From the NCBI RefSeq assembly GCF_001412575.1, contig NZ_CP011834.1:558001-622000 (forward strand): DNA of 64,000 bases. Reading direction: 5' to 3'. The notes under the pieces are model-generated. The model worked only from the letters and a program-made list of their open reading frames with translations, did no database searches and was not told the DNA's origin. Origin of the DNA: Limnohabitans sp. 103DPR2. GTDB taxonomy: Bacteria > Pseudomonadota > Gammaproteobacteria > Burkholderiales > Burkholderiaceae_C. Position 1 is the stretch's first letter, and each line of letters begins with the position of its first letter. A program made the translations under genes and the position numbers. Shown one piece after another: positions 9,113-17,611 of the stretch.

Positions 9113-9895
9113 TTAGAGGTTGTTGTTGATGAACTTCAGCATGCCGTCTACAGCAGAGATGGCTTTGGAGTTGATTTCGTAAGCGCGTTGGGTTTCGATC
9201 ATGTTGACCATTTCTTCCACCACGTTCACGTTGGACGCTTCTAGCGTGCCTTGCATCAAAGTACCAGCGCCAGTAACGCCAGGTTGCAATACTTGAGGTG
9301 CACCTGATGCAGGGGTTTCCTTCATCAAGTTTTGACCCTTGGCTTCCAAGCCACTTGGATTCACAAAGCGCGCCAATTGAATTTGGCCAATCACTTGAGA
9401 ACCACCAGCTGCCAATTCAACCGACACCGTACCGTCACGACCAAAGGTCACGGTGGAGGCGGTGTTGGGAATGGTGATGGCTGGCTGCAACAAAGCGCCA
9501 GAGGCCGTGACAATTTGACCCGTGTTGGACAGTTTGAAGTTACCGTCGCGGGTGTAAGCAATGGTGCCATCGGGCTGTGAAATTTGGAAAAAACCTTCGC
9601 CGGTAATGGCCACGTCCAATGGGTTTTGCGTGTTCACCATGTTGCCTTGCGCATTTTGCTTTTCAGTGGCAACCACACGCACACCCGTACCCAACATCAA
9701 GCCGGTCGGTGCCTGTGTGGTGGCACCTGTTTGGCCGCCCGCTTGGCGAATGTTTTGATAGAGCAAATCTTCAAACACAGCGCGATCGCGCTTGAAGCCC
9801 GTGGTATTCACGTTGGCCAAGTTATTGGAAATGACGTTCATGCGCGTTTGTTGTGCATCAAGGCCAGTTTTGGCTACCCACATACTTGCGTCCAT
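9113..9895 (-). CDS. flgG: flagellar distal rod protein FlgG
   Basis: FlgG builds the distal rod. The 260-residue length matches the family exactly. The N-terminus [20 protein letters not shown] with [20 protein letters not shown] is the rod-protein helix motif, and the C-terminus has [20 protein letters not shown] and ends in MLKFINNNL. It follows flgF by about 40 bases and precedes flgH by 11 in a gene order (flgB-C-D-E-F-G-H-I-J) common to many proteobacteria. Confidence 0.97.
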   Translation of the reverse strand: MDASMWVAKTGLDAQQTRMNVISNNLANVNTTGFKRDRAVFEDLLYQNIRQAGGQTGATTQAPTGLMLGTGVRVVATEKQNAQGNMVNTQNPLDVAITGEGFFQISQPDGTIAYTRDGNFKLSNTGQIVTASGALLQPAITIPNTASTVTFGRDGTVSVELAAGGSQVIGQIQLARFVNPSGLEAKGQNLMKETPASGAPQVLQPGVTGAGTLMQGTLEASNVNVVEEMVNMIETQRAYEINSKAISAVDGMLKFINNNL

Positions 9896-9938
9896 GGCGA
9901 GCTCCTTTTAAATGTTCAGTTGTTGCTTAAAAAGTTGA

Positions 9939-10706
9939 TCAAGAAGAGGCGCGCATCATGCTGCCGCCCGACTCATCAACGTCTTTGTTTTGTTTGATCA
10001 CGTTCACTTGCATCTCAAATGAACGGCTTTGGTCCATCAACTTCACCATCACTTCCATGGCGTTGACGTTGGAACCTTCCAATGTTTCGGGTGTGAGGGT
10101 GGCCAATTTGCCAGTCACAGGAATGTCTTCGTTGGTAGGCTTTCCAACAACTTTGTAAAGACCATCTTCACGTCGCTCCAAACTCACCTGGCTGGCGTCG
10201 CGCAGCAAAATTTTGTCAATCAAAACAGGCGCTGCCACACCGGCCTGAGCTGGATTGGTGGCAAACACCGATCCGTCTTTGTTGATCTTGACAAAGAAGC
10301 CCGGCGGAATGGTGATGGGACCGCCGTTTTGGCCACGAACCAAGGCACCTGTGCCCAATTCCAAAACACCATTGCTGTTCATTTTTAAATCACCGCGACG
10401 CGTAAACGCCAACTCGCCGTTAGGGGCTGTCACGCCCATCACGGTTTGATCGTCCATGGCCACATCCAAATCGCGGCCTGTTTTGATGATCACACCAGGC
10501 TTCATGTTGATGTTGTCACTAGAGAAAGCTTGAGGCTGCAAGCGCGATTCAAAACCTGCGCCCTGAACCTTCAGGGTCATCATGGCCGACTCAAAGCTTC
10601 GCTTGAAGCCAGGTGTGGCAACGTTGGCCAATTCGTTGGTTGTCATCTGGCGGCCGGTCCGCATTTCATTGATGGCAGCCGCGGCGTTAAAGGCTAAACG
10701 ATCCAT
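9939..10706 (-). CDS. flgF: flagellar proximal rod protein FlgF
   Basis: FlgF is a rod subunit paralogous to FlgG. The 255-residue protein has MDRLAFNAAAAINEMRTGRQ with TNELANVATPGFKRSF near the N-terminus and EVMVKLMDQSRSFEMQVNVI near the C-terminus, the expected terminal helices. The last residues (DVDESGGSMMRASS) are polar and extend past the usual end. It lies 33 bases downstream of flgE and upstream of flgG. Confidence 0.95.
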   Translation of the reverse strand: MDRLAFNAAAAINEMRTGRQMTTNELANVATPGFKRSFESAMMTLKVQGAGFESRLQPQAFSSDNINMKPGVIIKTGRDLDVAMDDQTVMGVTAPNGELAFTRRGDLKMNSNGVLELGTGALVRGQNGGPITIPPGFFVKINKDGSVFATNPAQAGVAAPVLIDKILLRDASQVSLERREDGLYKVVGKPTNEDIPVTGKLATLTPETLEGSNVNAMEVMVKLMDQSRSFEMQVNVIKQNKDVDESGGSMMRASS

Positions 10707-10739
10707 GGTGAAGTCCTGTGTTTAGGTCAGAGCTTGTGC

Positions 10740-13505
10740 TTATGAGCGCAAGTTAATGATGGCGGACGTCATGGTGCTAGACGTCTCAATGGCTTTGGCG
10801 TTGGCCTGGAAGTTACGTTGAGCGGTAATCAAGTCCACCAATTCTTGTGTCAAGTCCACGTTGGCTCGTTCAGTCGCACCGGCACGCAAGGTACCGAAAC
10901 CGGCAGAACCTGGTGTGCCCAAAATGGGTTTGCCAGAAGCCGCAGAGGTCAAGAATGAAGAGTCACCAATCTGACGCAAACCCACTGGGCTTGAGAAGTT
11001 GGCCAGCAAAATTTTGGCCAATGATTTTTGTGAACCATTGGAGAAGGAAGCGCTGACCAGTCCATCGTTACCGATGGTCACGCCCACCAAGTCACCTTCA
11101 GGTGCACCGTCTTGTGATTGAGACAAGACAGCGAACGCTGATGAGAACTGGGTTGAAGCAGAGTAGTCAATGTTGATGGTCAAAGCACCTTTACCACCCG
11201 CCAAGTAAACAGTTTCCAACTGCGTACCTTCTTTTGGCGAAACCAGAATACCGCCGGTATCAAATGTCAGCTCGCCTTTGTCCAAGAACACGGGTGACCA
11301 TGCTGGCAAGGTTGTAAAGCCGTCACCGTTGGTGGTTTCGTTGCCGTCACCGTCAATGTATTTGGGCTGGAACGCACCGCCCACATAGTCTTGGTGCTGG
11401 GTTGGTTTAATCCAGGTAGAGGTTGTACCGCGACCCGCTTCAACTGTTTCTAAACCCCAAGCATTGCTGCCTGAAATTTTGATGAAGGCGTCTTCGCCTG
11501 TACTGCCAGTTGTGAATTTGAAACGGTTGTTCAGTGCGTCGTAACTGACTTTCACACCGTTCACCGTTGTCGGTGTGCCATTGATGGAGCTGTTGGAGCC
11601 CAATGCATTGATACCCGCTTGCAACTTGGCCATGAAAGTGGACAAAGAGTAGTTGGAGTCAATCGGCAATTTAACGGTGCCTTTGATGCCATCAACGGTC
11701 ACCACAAATGTGTTGTTGGTGGCATCGACCGCAAAGTTGTTGGCCAAGTTGACGGTTGGGGTGGTGCCGTATGTGACAGCAGGTGTTGAGGCAATACCAC
11801 GCAAAGCCAAACTGGATTTATTCACTGTGGAGTCAGAAAGACCAAACAACGCTGTGCCAGCCGCACTTGTGTTGGTGATGGCCACGCTAGACTCATCGCC
11901 TGTTTTGCCAGAGGACAATTTGAAAATTTTGTTCACAGAGTCGTAAGTCATTTTCATGCCATAACGTTGTTCTGTGGAAGCGCGCAATGCAGAGCCGTTG
12001 GGAATGGCTTTGGCACCGAAGTTGCCCGTTTCATCGGCCGTCACTGCAGTGGGCGTGAGACCCAATACATCATTTTTGGTTGTGCCAGATTTCAAAGTGA
12101 TGGTGTTGGCGCCATCTAAAAACTTGAAGCCTTGTGTGGCAAAGTCGTATGACACAGTCACTTTAGAGCCGTTGGCATTCAGGGCTGTTGCATCCAACAA
12201 TGCTTGAATGGCCGTCACTGCTTGGTTCACAGTCACTTTGGTCAAGTCAGTTGGCAAACCGTTGGCACCAGCCACCATGTTGATGGTGAATGCGGTAGGT
12301 GCTGTGATGTTGTTCGAGGTGGTTGTCACTCGCGAATCGGTGATGGTGAATGTGCGGCTGGCAGAATCGGAAAAATCGAAATAAGCTTCGTCGCCAAATT
12401 TTCTGTTCAGCACTGCAGTGGCTTCTGCCGCAATTTGCGAACCGGTCAACGGTTCGTTGATGCTACGAAGATGACTCAAATCCAAAGTGACTGGGTTGCC
12501 AGAACCTTCGAAGTCCACGGTGAACAAATTCTTCAGTGGGTCTGTTGAACCAGAAACAACCAAGGCAGGATTGGTGGTGCTACTGAAATTGATGCCGTTG
12601 GTAAAGTCCAATGTAGACGATGTCAATGCAGCACCTTGAATGGTGGCCGCTGTAGAAGTGCGCTTGTCAGTCAGTTCGTCCAAAGAGAACAACTGTGTTT
12701 TGGCGGTTGTCAATTCGTCTTTCACCACGCTGTAAGGCTGAATTTGGCCGTACTGGTTGACGTACAACTTTTCACCGTTGTTGTTGGTTGATTGAACCAG
12801 TGAGGCTTCCACCGCGTCTTCACCCACAAACACGTGGGTTTGCCACTTGTTGAATGGCACGTTTTGGTTCGCGTTGGCTGTTTTGACGTAATAGATGGTG
12901 GCCAAGTAACCGTTACCACCGTTGTCGTACACCGTGAAGGCGGTTGACTTGTTGTAAGTGGCGGGGTTGGCACGGTTGAACTCTTCCGTGATAACTTCCG
13001 CATCGGCTGGGAAGTTCAAGCCCAAGGACACCAAGGATGTTTGTTTGGCATCACCCGATGTCTTTTGAGGGATGGTCAACACCACACGCTCGTTCACGTT
13101 CGCAGAACCGGTCGAGTCCACTGTCGCCGCCATCAAGCGTTGGCCTGAAGAGTTCACCACGTTAAATTGTTCGTTCAACAAGAATGAACCATTTCGTGTG
13201 AAGAGTTCTTGCAAACCGTCGGCTGAGCGCATGGGGAAGAAACCGTCACCGGTCACCGCCAAGTCCAGCGCGTTGGATGAGAAAGAAATATTACCCTGTG
13301 AAAACTCCTGCGACACTTGTTTCAGAGACACACCCTGACCCACTGTCGAAGAAGCTTTCTGCAATGGTGAAGTCGCAAAAATGTCACCGAAGTCAGCGCG
13401 CGATCGCTTGAAACCTGTGGTACCCACGTTGGAAATATTGTTACTGGTCACGCCCAACATGGCGGTGGCAGCATTTAGTCCGGTCAGCGAGGTATAAAAC
13501 GACAT
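10740..13505 (-). CDS. flgE: flagellar hook protein FlgE, unusually large
   Basis: FlgE is the hook subunit. The N-terminus MSFYTSLTGLNAATAMLGVT with SNNISNVGTTGFKRSRADFG and the C-terminus VDLTQELVDLITAQRNFQAN are diagnostic. The protein has 921 residues against about 400 in Enterobacteriaceae. The added about 500 residues are in the middle (roughly 160-680) and are rich in Thr, Ser, Asn and Ala. They contain several beta-rich segments that resemble each other loosely (for example ITNTSAAGTALFGLS and ISGSNAWGLETV). The extra material probably forms outer hook-surface domains. It follows flgD by 64 bases. Confidence 0.95.
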   Translation of the reverse strand: MSFYTSLTGLNAATAMLGVTSNNISNVGTTGFKRSRADFGDIFATSPLQKASSTVGQGVSLKQVSQEFSQGNISFSSNALDLAVTGDGFFPMRSADGLQELFTRNGSFLLNEQFNVVNSSGQRLMAATVDSTGSANVNERVVLTIPQKTSGDAKQTSLVSLGLNFPADAEVITEEFNRANPATYNKSTAFTVYDNGGNGYLATIYYVKTANANQNVPFNKWQTHVFVGEDAVEASLVQSTNNNGEKLYVNQYGQIQPYSVVKDELTTAKTQLFSLDELTDKRTSTAATIQGAALTSSTLDFTNGINFSSTTNPALVVSGSTDPLKNLFTVDFEGSGNPVTLDLSHLRSINEPLTGSQIAAEATAVLNRKFGDEAYFDFSDSASRTFTITDSRVTTTSNNITAPTAFTINMVAGANGLPTDLTKVTVNQAVTAIQALLDATALNANGSKVTVSYDFATQGFKFLDGANTITLKSGTTKNDVLGLTPTAVTADETGNFGAKAIPNGSALRASTEQRYGMKMTYDSVNKIFKLSSGKTGDESSVAITNTSAAGTALFGLSDSTVNKSSLALRGIASTPAVTYGTTPTVNLANNFAVDATNNTFVVTVDGIKGTVKLPIDSNYSLSTFMAKLQAGINALGSNSSINGTPTTVNGVKVSYDALNNRFKFTTGSTGEDAFIKISGSNAWGLETVEAGRGTTSTWIKPTQHQDYVGGAFQPKYIDGDGNETTNGDGFTTLPAWSPVFLDKGELTFDTGGILVSPKEGTQLETVYLAGGKGALTINIDYSASTQFSSAFAVLSQSQDGAPEGDLVGVTIGNDGLVSASFSNGSQKSLAKILLANFSSPVGLRQIGDSSFLTSAASGKPILGTPGSAGFGTLRAGATERANVDLTQELVDLITAQRNFQANAKAIETSSTMTSAIINLRS

Positions 13506-13569
13506 GGTGGATAACTCCTAGGTTTGAGTTGGGTCTTGTTTGAAAGATTCAGAAAATGGGTTCAGTGGC

Positions 13570-14313
13570 TTATGAGCCAATGCGTTGAACGTCGGTCAGC
13601 TTGACCGACTTGCCGCCAGCCACTTCAAGCATCACGGTTTTGTCTGCTTGCTGATTCACGCCTGTCACGGTGGACAACACGTTGACAGAAGGCTTGGTGG
13701 TTTTGCCTTGGCTGATGACGGTGGCTCTGACGGTGTAATTGCCAGGTGGGACTTGGCTGCCGGCATCGCTGGTACCGTCCCAAACCCATGGCATGTCGCC
13801 AATGCTTTGGGCGCCCATGATTTGGTTGGCGACCAATTGACCTTTGTCGTTGAAGACTTCCAACTTGACGCCTTCTGCACCTGTTGGCAATGACACAAAA
13901 CCTTGAGCTGGTTTGCCGCCAGCCGTGATGATGGCGGGTGCATCAGGTACAGCCACGGTTTTGCCAATCATGTTGGCGCTGCTCATCATGCGCTCGCCCG
14001 ACATGCTGTCGACGTAAGCCTTCAGTGTTTCAGACATGGTGGTGGTTGCTTCAAGCTGTGAGAACTGTGCCAACTGCGCCACGAAGGCTTCGTTCTTCAC
14101 AGGATCCAAAGGATCCTGGCATTTCAATTGGGTGGTAAACAGCGTCAGGAAATCTTTTTGACCCATGCCAGCTGATGTGCCCGACTTGGCCATGAGCGCT
14201 TCGTTGGCCGCGTCTGCTGTGGTTTTGAGGCCCGCAGGCGCTTTGATTTTGCTGCCCGCGTTGGCTGTGGCTGCCGCTGCGTTCAAGCTGTTGTTGGTGG
14301 ACAAGGTCATCAT
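13570..14313 (-). CDS. flgD: flagellar hook-cap (scaffold) protein FlgD
   Basis: FlgD caps the growing hook and is discarded on completion. The 247-residue protein shows GQKDFLTLFTTQLKCQDPLDP and KNEAFVAQLAQFSQLEATTTM (residues about 50-95), the FlgD N-terminal signature. Tudor-like and FnIII-like C-terminal segments follow, with GAQSIGDMPWVWDGTSDAG and VPPGNYTVRATV. It is preceded by flgC (39-base gap) and followed by flgE. A single Cys in the usual QNPLDP-type stretch (KCQDP) is a small deviation. Confidence 0.95.
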   Translation of the reverse strand: MMTLSTNNSLNAAAATANAGSKIKAPAGLKTTADAANEALMAKSGTSAGMGQKDFLTLFTTQLKCQDPLDPVKNEAFVAQLAQFSQLEATTTMSETLKAYVDSMSGERMMSSANMIGKTVAVPDAPAIITAGGKPAQGFVSLPTGAEGVKLEVFNDKGQLVANQIMGAQSIGDMPWVWDGTSDAGSQVPPGNYTVRATVISQGKTTKPSVNVLSTVTGVNQQADKTVMLEVAGGKSVKLTDVQRIGS

Positions 14314-14352
14314 GGTGCGGTGTTCCTATCGGCGTGTTCTAAGGCGCTGGCT

Positions 14353-14778
14353 TTAAGTCTTGATGATGTCGATGGTGCGCATCAACATTTGGCGTGTGGT
14401 GTTCACCACTTCCACGTTGTTTTGGTACGAACGGGCCGCAGCCATCATTTCAACCATCTCGGTCATCTCGTTCACGTTGGCCAAATACACATAGCCTTCT
14501 TTGTCGGCCATGGGGTTGCCAGGCTCTGACATCTTCCGAATGGGGGATGGATCGTCTGTGATTTTTTCAATCCGAACGCCGCCGGCGTAGCCTTGCTCAT
14601 GAGCCTTTTGTTGGCCTTCCATGATGGTTTTGAACACAGTGCGTTTAGCGCGGAACGCTTCGTTCTCTTTGCCAGTGACGGTGCCCGCGTTGGCCAAGTT
14701 CGAAGCGGTGGTGTTCATGCGGGTGGTCTGTGCATTGAGCGCAGAGCCAGCGATGTTGAAGATGCGATCAAGTGACAT
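14353..14778 (-). CDS. flgC: flagellar proximal rod protein FlgC
   Basis: FlgC is a rod subunit. The 141-residue protein begins MSLDRIFNIAGSALNAQTTRMN with TASNLANAGTV, and ends NEMTEMVEMMAAARSYQNN plus a MLMRTIDIIKT helix. Length and terminal motifs match the family. It starts five bases after the flgB stop, consistent with a tight operon driven by the sigma-54 promoter at 15249-15263. Confidence 0.96.
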   Translation of the reverse strand: MSLDRIFNIAGSALNAQTTRMNTTASNLANAGTVTGKENEAFRAKRTVFKTIMEGQQKAHEQGYAGGVRIEKITDDPSPIRKMSEPGNPMADKEGYVYLANVNEMTEMVEMMAAARSYQNNVEVVNTTRQMLMRTIDIIKT

Positions 14779-14783
14779 GCTGA

Positions 14784-15167
14784 TTAATCTCCACGCAGTG
14801 CACGGCGAATACCGCTGACGCGGTTTTCAAGGATGTTCAATGTGGTTTGGTAGTCGGCTGCAACCTGACCAAACTTGGCTTGTTCAACGTTCATCTCAAC
14901 GGTGTTACCGTCAAAGGAGGCATTGAATGGCACGCGGTATTTTTCGCCGCCTGGGTTTTCTTCCATGGGCAAGGCCATGTGCAAATGGCTGGTGGTGTTC
15001 AAGGCGTCTTGACGCGTTTGCTTGAGCACAGACGCAAAGTCAACGTCTTTGGCTTTGAAGTGAGGGGTGTCGGCATTGGCAATGTTGCGCGCGAGCACTT
15101 CCATGCGCTTGCTGCGCAATCCCAAGGCCTGAGCGTGAACTCCCAGTGCGTTGTCAATCATGTTCAT
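14784..15167 (-). CDS. flgB: flagellar proximal rod protein FlgB
   Basis: FlgB is a rod subunit and the first gene of the flgB-C-D-E-F-G-H-I run. The 127-residue protein shows LGLRSKRMEVLARNIANADTP and FKAKDVDFASVL, with a C-terminal FGQVAADYQTTLNILENRVS helix. The ATG at 15167 is preceded by an AAGGA ribosome-binding site. A perfect sigma-54 promoter match lies 82-96 bases upstream of the start codon. Confidence 0.96.
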   Translation of the reverse strand: MNMIDNALGVHAQALGLRSKRMEVLARNIANADTPHFKAKDVDFASVLKQTRQDALNTTSHLHMALPMEENPGGEKYRVPFNASFDGNTVEMNVEQAKFGQVAADYQTTLNILENRVSGIRRALRGD

Positions 15168-15248
15168 GATGTGTCTTCCTTCGCGTCACTCTTAATGCCG
15201 GTAAACCGACAGCCCGAAGAATTAAAGTTCTTCGCAATGACTTCGATT

Positions 15249-15263
15249 GCAAGAGCCGTGCCA
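15249..15263 (-). promoter_or_regulatory. sigma-54 promoter of the flgB operon
   Basis: On the minus strand the site reads TGGCACGGCTCTTGC followed by A, matching TGGCACG-r-NNN-TTGCW at every defined position. The predicted transcript starts near 15237, about 70 bases before the flgB ATG. Confidence 0.85.
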
Positions 15264-15367
15264 TGCTTTTGGCGTCTCAAAGCGATGGGTTTTTGACGGG
15301 GGTGGAAGCTTGGAAGCTAGGAATCATGCGGGTTTGAGGGGATTCGCCCGCTTTGAGGGGGGTGAAC

Positions 15368-15395
15368 TCAAAGCGGCAAACCCTTGCCGCTTTGA
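15368..15395. other. strong hairpin between the LysM gene and flgB
   Basis: A perfect 12-base-pair stem (TCAAAGCGGCAA / TTGCCGCTTTGA) closes a four-base loop. It lies between the stop of the LysM/transglycosylase gene and the flgB promoter. No T run follows on either strand, so it is not a classic rho-independent terminator; it may end or stabilise the upstream transcript. Confidence 0.5.
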
Positions 15396-15418
15396 TCGAG
15401 AAGCTGAGGTGTGGCTGC

Positions 15419-16588
15419 TTATCGCAACCAAATTTTGGGGGCTTCGATGGCGTCGTAATCCGCCGCTTTTTGAACTTGCAAACGAATACGAGCCGCCGAG
15501 TTGGGGTTGTTGTCCAATGCGTTGGCGCTGGCGGGGTTCAAGGCATTGTTGATGGCGTTGGCAACGGTGTTGCCTGGCACAGCCGCTGCCGAATTGCTGC
15601 GGAAGTTTTTAAAGCCCAAACGATCGACAGCGTTTTGCATCAGCCCTTGGGCAATGGAACTGCGGGTCATGGGGGCTTGAGGGTCGCGGCCTTCGTACAA
15701 GTATTTGGCCTGTTTGCCAGGAATGCCCAAAGGCTCTTCGGGGCGCTTTTCGCCACGGGCTGCGGGCTGCAACACTGCCAAATAGAGTTCATCCAATGGC
15801 ACAGGACCTTCTTTTTTCAGGCCCACTTTGTCAAAGTAGGTGTCGACCAAGTGCAATTGCTGGTAAACGCTCAAGCCCAAGATGGACTTGGGCGCTTTGC
15901 CAAAACCCACTTCGGCAGCGCCGCGATCGGGACCATCGCAAAACTGGATGATGCCGTGGCAGCGTGTGTTGGTGGCCTGGGGGTTCATGCCATCACTCTC
16001 CATGAGGGTGAGGCGGGCAAAGTCATCGGGCGAGAATTTGTGTTTGTTGGCCACTTGCAAGACTTTGTTGTAAACGTCTTGCTTTTCCACTTTGGGAATA
16101 AAACCTCGGGCCACAGCGCGGTCTAGGGTTTGGCTCAACACCGGGTGAGCCACTGCATTGATGACATTGGATTTGTTCAGTGCGGCCGAAGTGCTGAGGG
16201 GCTGAGCCGCGCTGGCACTGGCTGTGTTTGACGTGTTGGGCGCAATGCCGGATGCTTGATTGGGCTGTGTCTGTCCTGCCTGCCACTGGCTCAACATGTT
16301 TTGCAGTTGAACCTTTTGGCCGGGGAAAATGGCATTGGGGTTGGTGATGCCACTGTCTGCGGCCAGGGCTTGTGCCCATCGGAATTCTTCGGAGGCGCTG
16401 AGTTTGACACCTTGCTTTTGGGCTTGGTCTCGAACAATGCTGGTCAGGGTATCGCCGGCTTGAATCACTTTGACGTTGGCCGATTGCGTTTGCGCCAATG
16501 CCTGAGAAAAGCCAGGACGTGACAAAGCCACCACACTGGGTGTGCTATTGCCCACAGGGTTGTTGGGTAAATTGGACTCAATTCTCAT
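15419..16588 (-). CDS. LysM domain and lytic-transglycosylase-like protein in the flg cluster
   Basis: This is a likely peptidoglycan hydrolase for rod assembly. The 389-residue protein has no visible Sec signal peptide; the first 38 residues are Ser/Asn-rich and disordered-looking. A LysM module follows (about 39-96, with VIQAGDTLTSIV). A low-complexity linker leads to an SLT-like domain (about 160-320) with FARLTLMESDGMNPQA, where Glu197 is the probable catalytic acid, and GIIQFCDGPDRG. Its place next to flgB and flgA, together with a FlgJ that lacks its own hydrolase domain, suggests it does the cell-wall cutting for the rod. Export through the flagellar secretion system is an inference from the missing signal peptide. 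The same role is known for SltF of Rhodobacter sphaeroides. Confidence 0.75.
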   Translation of the reverse strand: MRIESNLPNNPVGNSTPSVVALSRPGFSQALAQTQSANVKVIQAGDTLTSIVRDQAQKQGVKLSASEEFRWAQALAADSGITNPNAIFPGQKVQLQNMLSQWQAGQTQPNQASGIAPNTSNTASASAAQPLSTSAALNKSNVINAVAHPVLSQTLDRAVARGFIPKVEKQDVYNKVLQVANKHKFSPDDFARLTLMESDGMNPQATNTRCHGIIQFCDGPDRGAAEVGFGKAPKSILGLSVYQQLHLVDTYFDKVGLKKEGPVPLDELYLAVLQPAARGEKRPEEPLGIPGKQAKYLYEGRDPQAPMTRSSIAQGLMQNAVDRLGFKNFRSNSAAAVPGNTVANAINNALNPASANALDNNPNSAARIRLQVQKAADYDAIEAPKIWLR

Positions 16589-16593
16589 GATCG

Positions 16594-16609
16594 TGGCATC
16601 TTTATTGCA
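16594..16609 (+). promoter_or_regulatory. sigma-54 promoter of flgA
   Basis: TGGCATCTTTATTGCA has the GG and GC doublets at the correct distance and a full TTGCA -12 element. Predicted start of transcription is about 16620. The first in-frame ATG of the flgA frame (16609) lies inside the promoter, so translation must begin farther downstream if this promoter is used. Confidence 0.7.
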
Positions 16610-16620
16610 TGAACTCCGGT

Positions 16621-17469
16621 ATGTTCAATCCAAGTGTCAAAACATCTACACCTGCCCAAGGCTTGATGCAAATCCTGTGCCTGACGGTTTTTTGGCTCTT
16701 TGCGCTAAGCCTGCCATTGCAGGCCCAGACCAACAGGCCTGCCAATGCGCAGACCAGCACGCCACCCATTGCCCCCCTCAGTGCAGCGGGCAGTGCGGAG
16801 GCCGAGGCCATGAACATGCAAGTTCGCCAATGGATGGCGCAAACCCATGGCGTGACGCCTAAAGAGGTGGTGATTGCGCCCTTAGACAGCCGGCTGAAAG
16901 TACAGGGCTGTCAAAAAACCTTGAACATCGACCATCCTTTTGCGTCCAAAGAAACCCTCAGGGTTCGTTGCCCAGAGCCTGTTTGGCAACTCTATTTACA
17001 AGTCAGCATGCCCCAAGGCGGCAATTTGCCAGCTGTCGTCTCAAGTTCTGCCAATGGCGGGGCCACCCCAACGCCTGGTGGCAGCACCAAAACCATGGTG
17101 GTGGCCAAGCGCTTGCTTCAGCGGGGGAGCATTTTGCAGCCCGACATGCTGGAAGAAGTTCAAGCTTCCCCAGGAAATGCCGATACACAAATACTGAGTA
17201 CGCTGAAAGATGCGCAATTTGCAGAGTTGACCCGTGACATTGGGGCCGGACAGCCATTGCGGGTGTCGGACATTCGCCGTGCAGTCATGGTGAAACAGGG
17301 ACAGACCGTCATGTTGTCTATTGGCAACAAGTCTGATTTTCAGATCACGATCCGCATGGAAGCCATGCAAGATGGTCGTTTGGGTGAGCAGGTGAAGCTC
17401 AAAAACCCAGAGTCTGGGCGTCAAGTTTCTGGGGTCGTGACCGGTTTGAACACGGCAAAAGGGCTTTGA
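16621..17469 (+). CDS. flgA: flagellar P-ring assembly chaperone FlgA
   Basis: FlgA is a periplasmic chaperone for P-ring (FlgI) assembly. The mature part shows a SAF-like domain in the C-terminal half: VAKRLLQRGSILQPDMLEEV, ARLT-like AELTRDIGAGQPLRVSDIRR and MVKQGQTVMLSIGNKSDFQI, then GEQVKLKNPESGRQVSGVVT. A signal peptide core (LCLTVFWLFALSLPLQAQ) precedes it. Three starts are possible: 16609 lies inside the sigma-54 promoter; 16621 coincides with the predicted transcript start and gives an n-region with Lys; 16666 has AAGG four bases upstream but no positive charge. The start is therefore uncertain, the identity is not. It is divergent from the LysM gene. Confidence 0.88.
   Translation: MFNPSVKTSTPAQGLMQILCLTVFWLFALSLPLQAQTNRPANAQTSTPPIAPLSAAGSAEAEAMNMQVRQWMAQTHGVTPKEVVIAPLDSRLKVQGCQKTLNIDHPFASKETLRVRCPEPVWQLYLQVSMPQGGNLPAVVSSSANGGATPTPGGSTKTMVVAKRLLQRGSILQPDMLEEVQASPGNADTQILSTLKDAQFAELTRDIGAGQPLRVSDIRRAVMVKQGQTVMLSIGNKSDFQITIRMEAMQDGRLGEQVKLKNPESGRQVSGVVTGLNTAKGL
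16668..16682 (-). promoter_or_regulatory. possible sigma-54 promoter of the LysM/transglycosylase gene
   Basis: On the minus strand AGGCACAGGATTTGC retains GGCAC and TTGC at the right distance, with two mismatches to the extended consensus. It would start a transcript near 16656, within the flgA coding region and overlapping the divergent flgA transcript. Weak on sequence alone. Confidence 0.4.
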
Positions 17470-17526
17470 GATGACAAAAAAGTGCTGTTTTTGGCCTTCA
17501 AATCCCAAATATTTCAAAAAAATGAT

Positions 17527-17553
17527 TCAAGTTCTAGAATCTCCTGTCGATAC
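17527..17553 (+). promoter_or_regulatory. sigma-28 (FliA) promoter of flgM
   Basis: TCAAGTTC, 11 bases, GTCGATAC. The layout is identical to the other FliA sites in the window. It lies about 60 bases before the flgM ATG and fits the usual FliA autoregulation of its own anti-sigma factor. Confidence 0.7.
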
Positions 17554-17611
17554 TGAGCATGTCCACCCCCCTTTTTGTGGGTTGATGTGAATACAAGAAA
17601 GTGAGCCTGGT

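Noticed and set aside
15353..16126. 257-codon open frame on the plus strand across the LysM/transglycosylase gene
   Set aside because: It is antisense to a gene with clear domain motifs, has no family signature and begins in the hairpin region.
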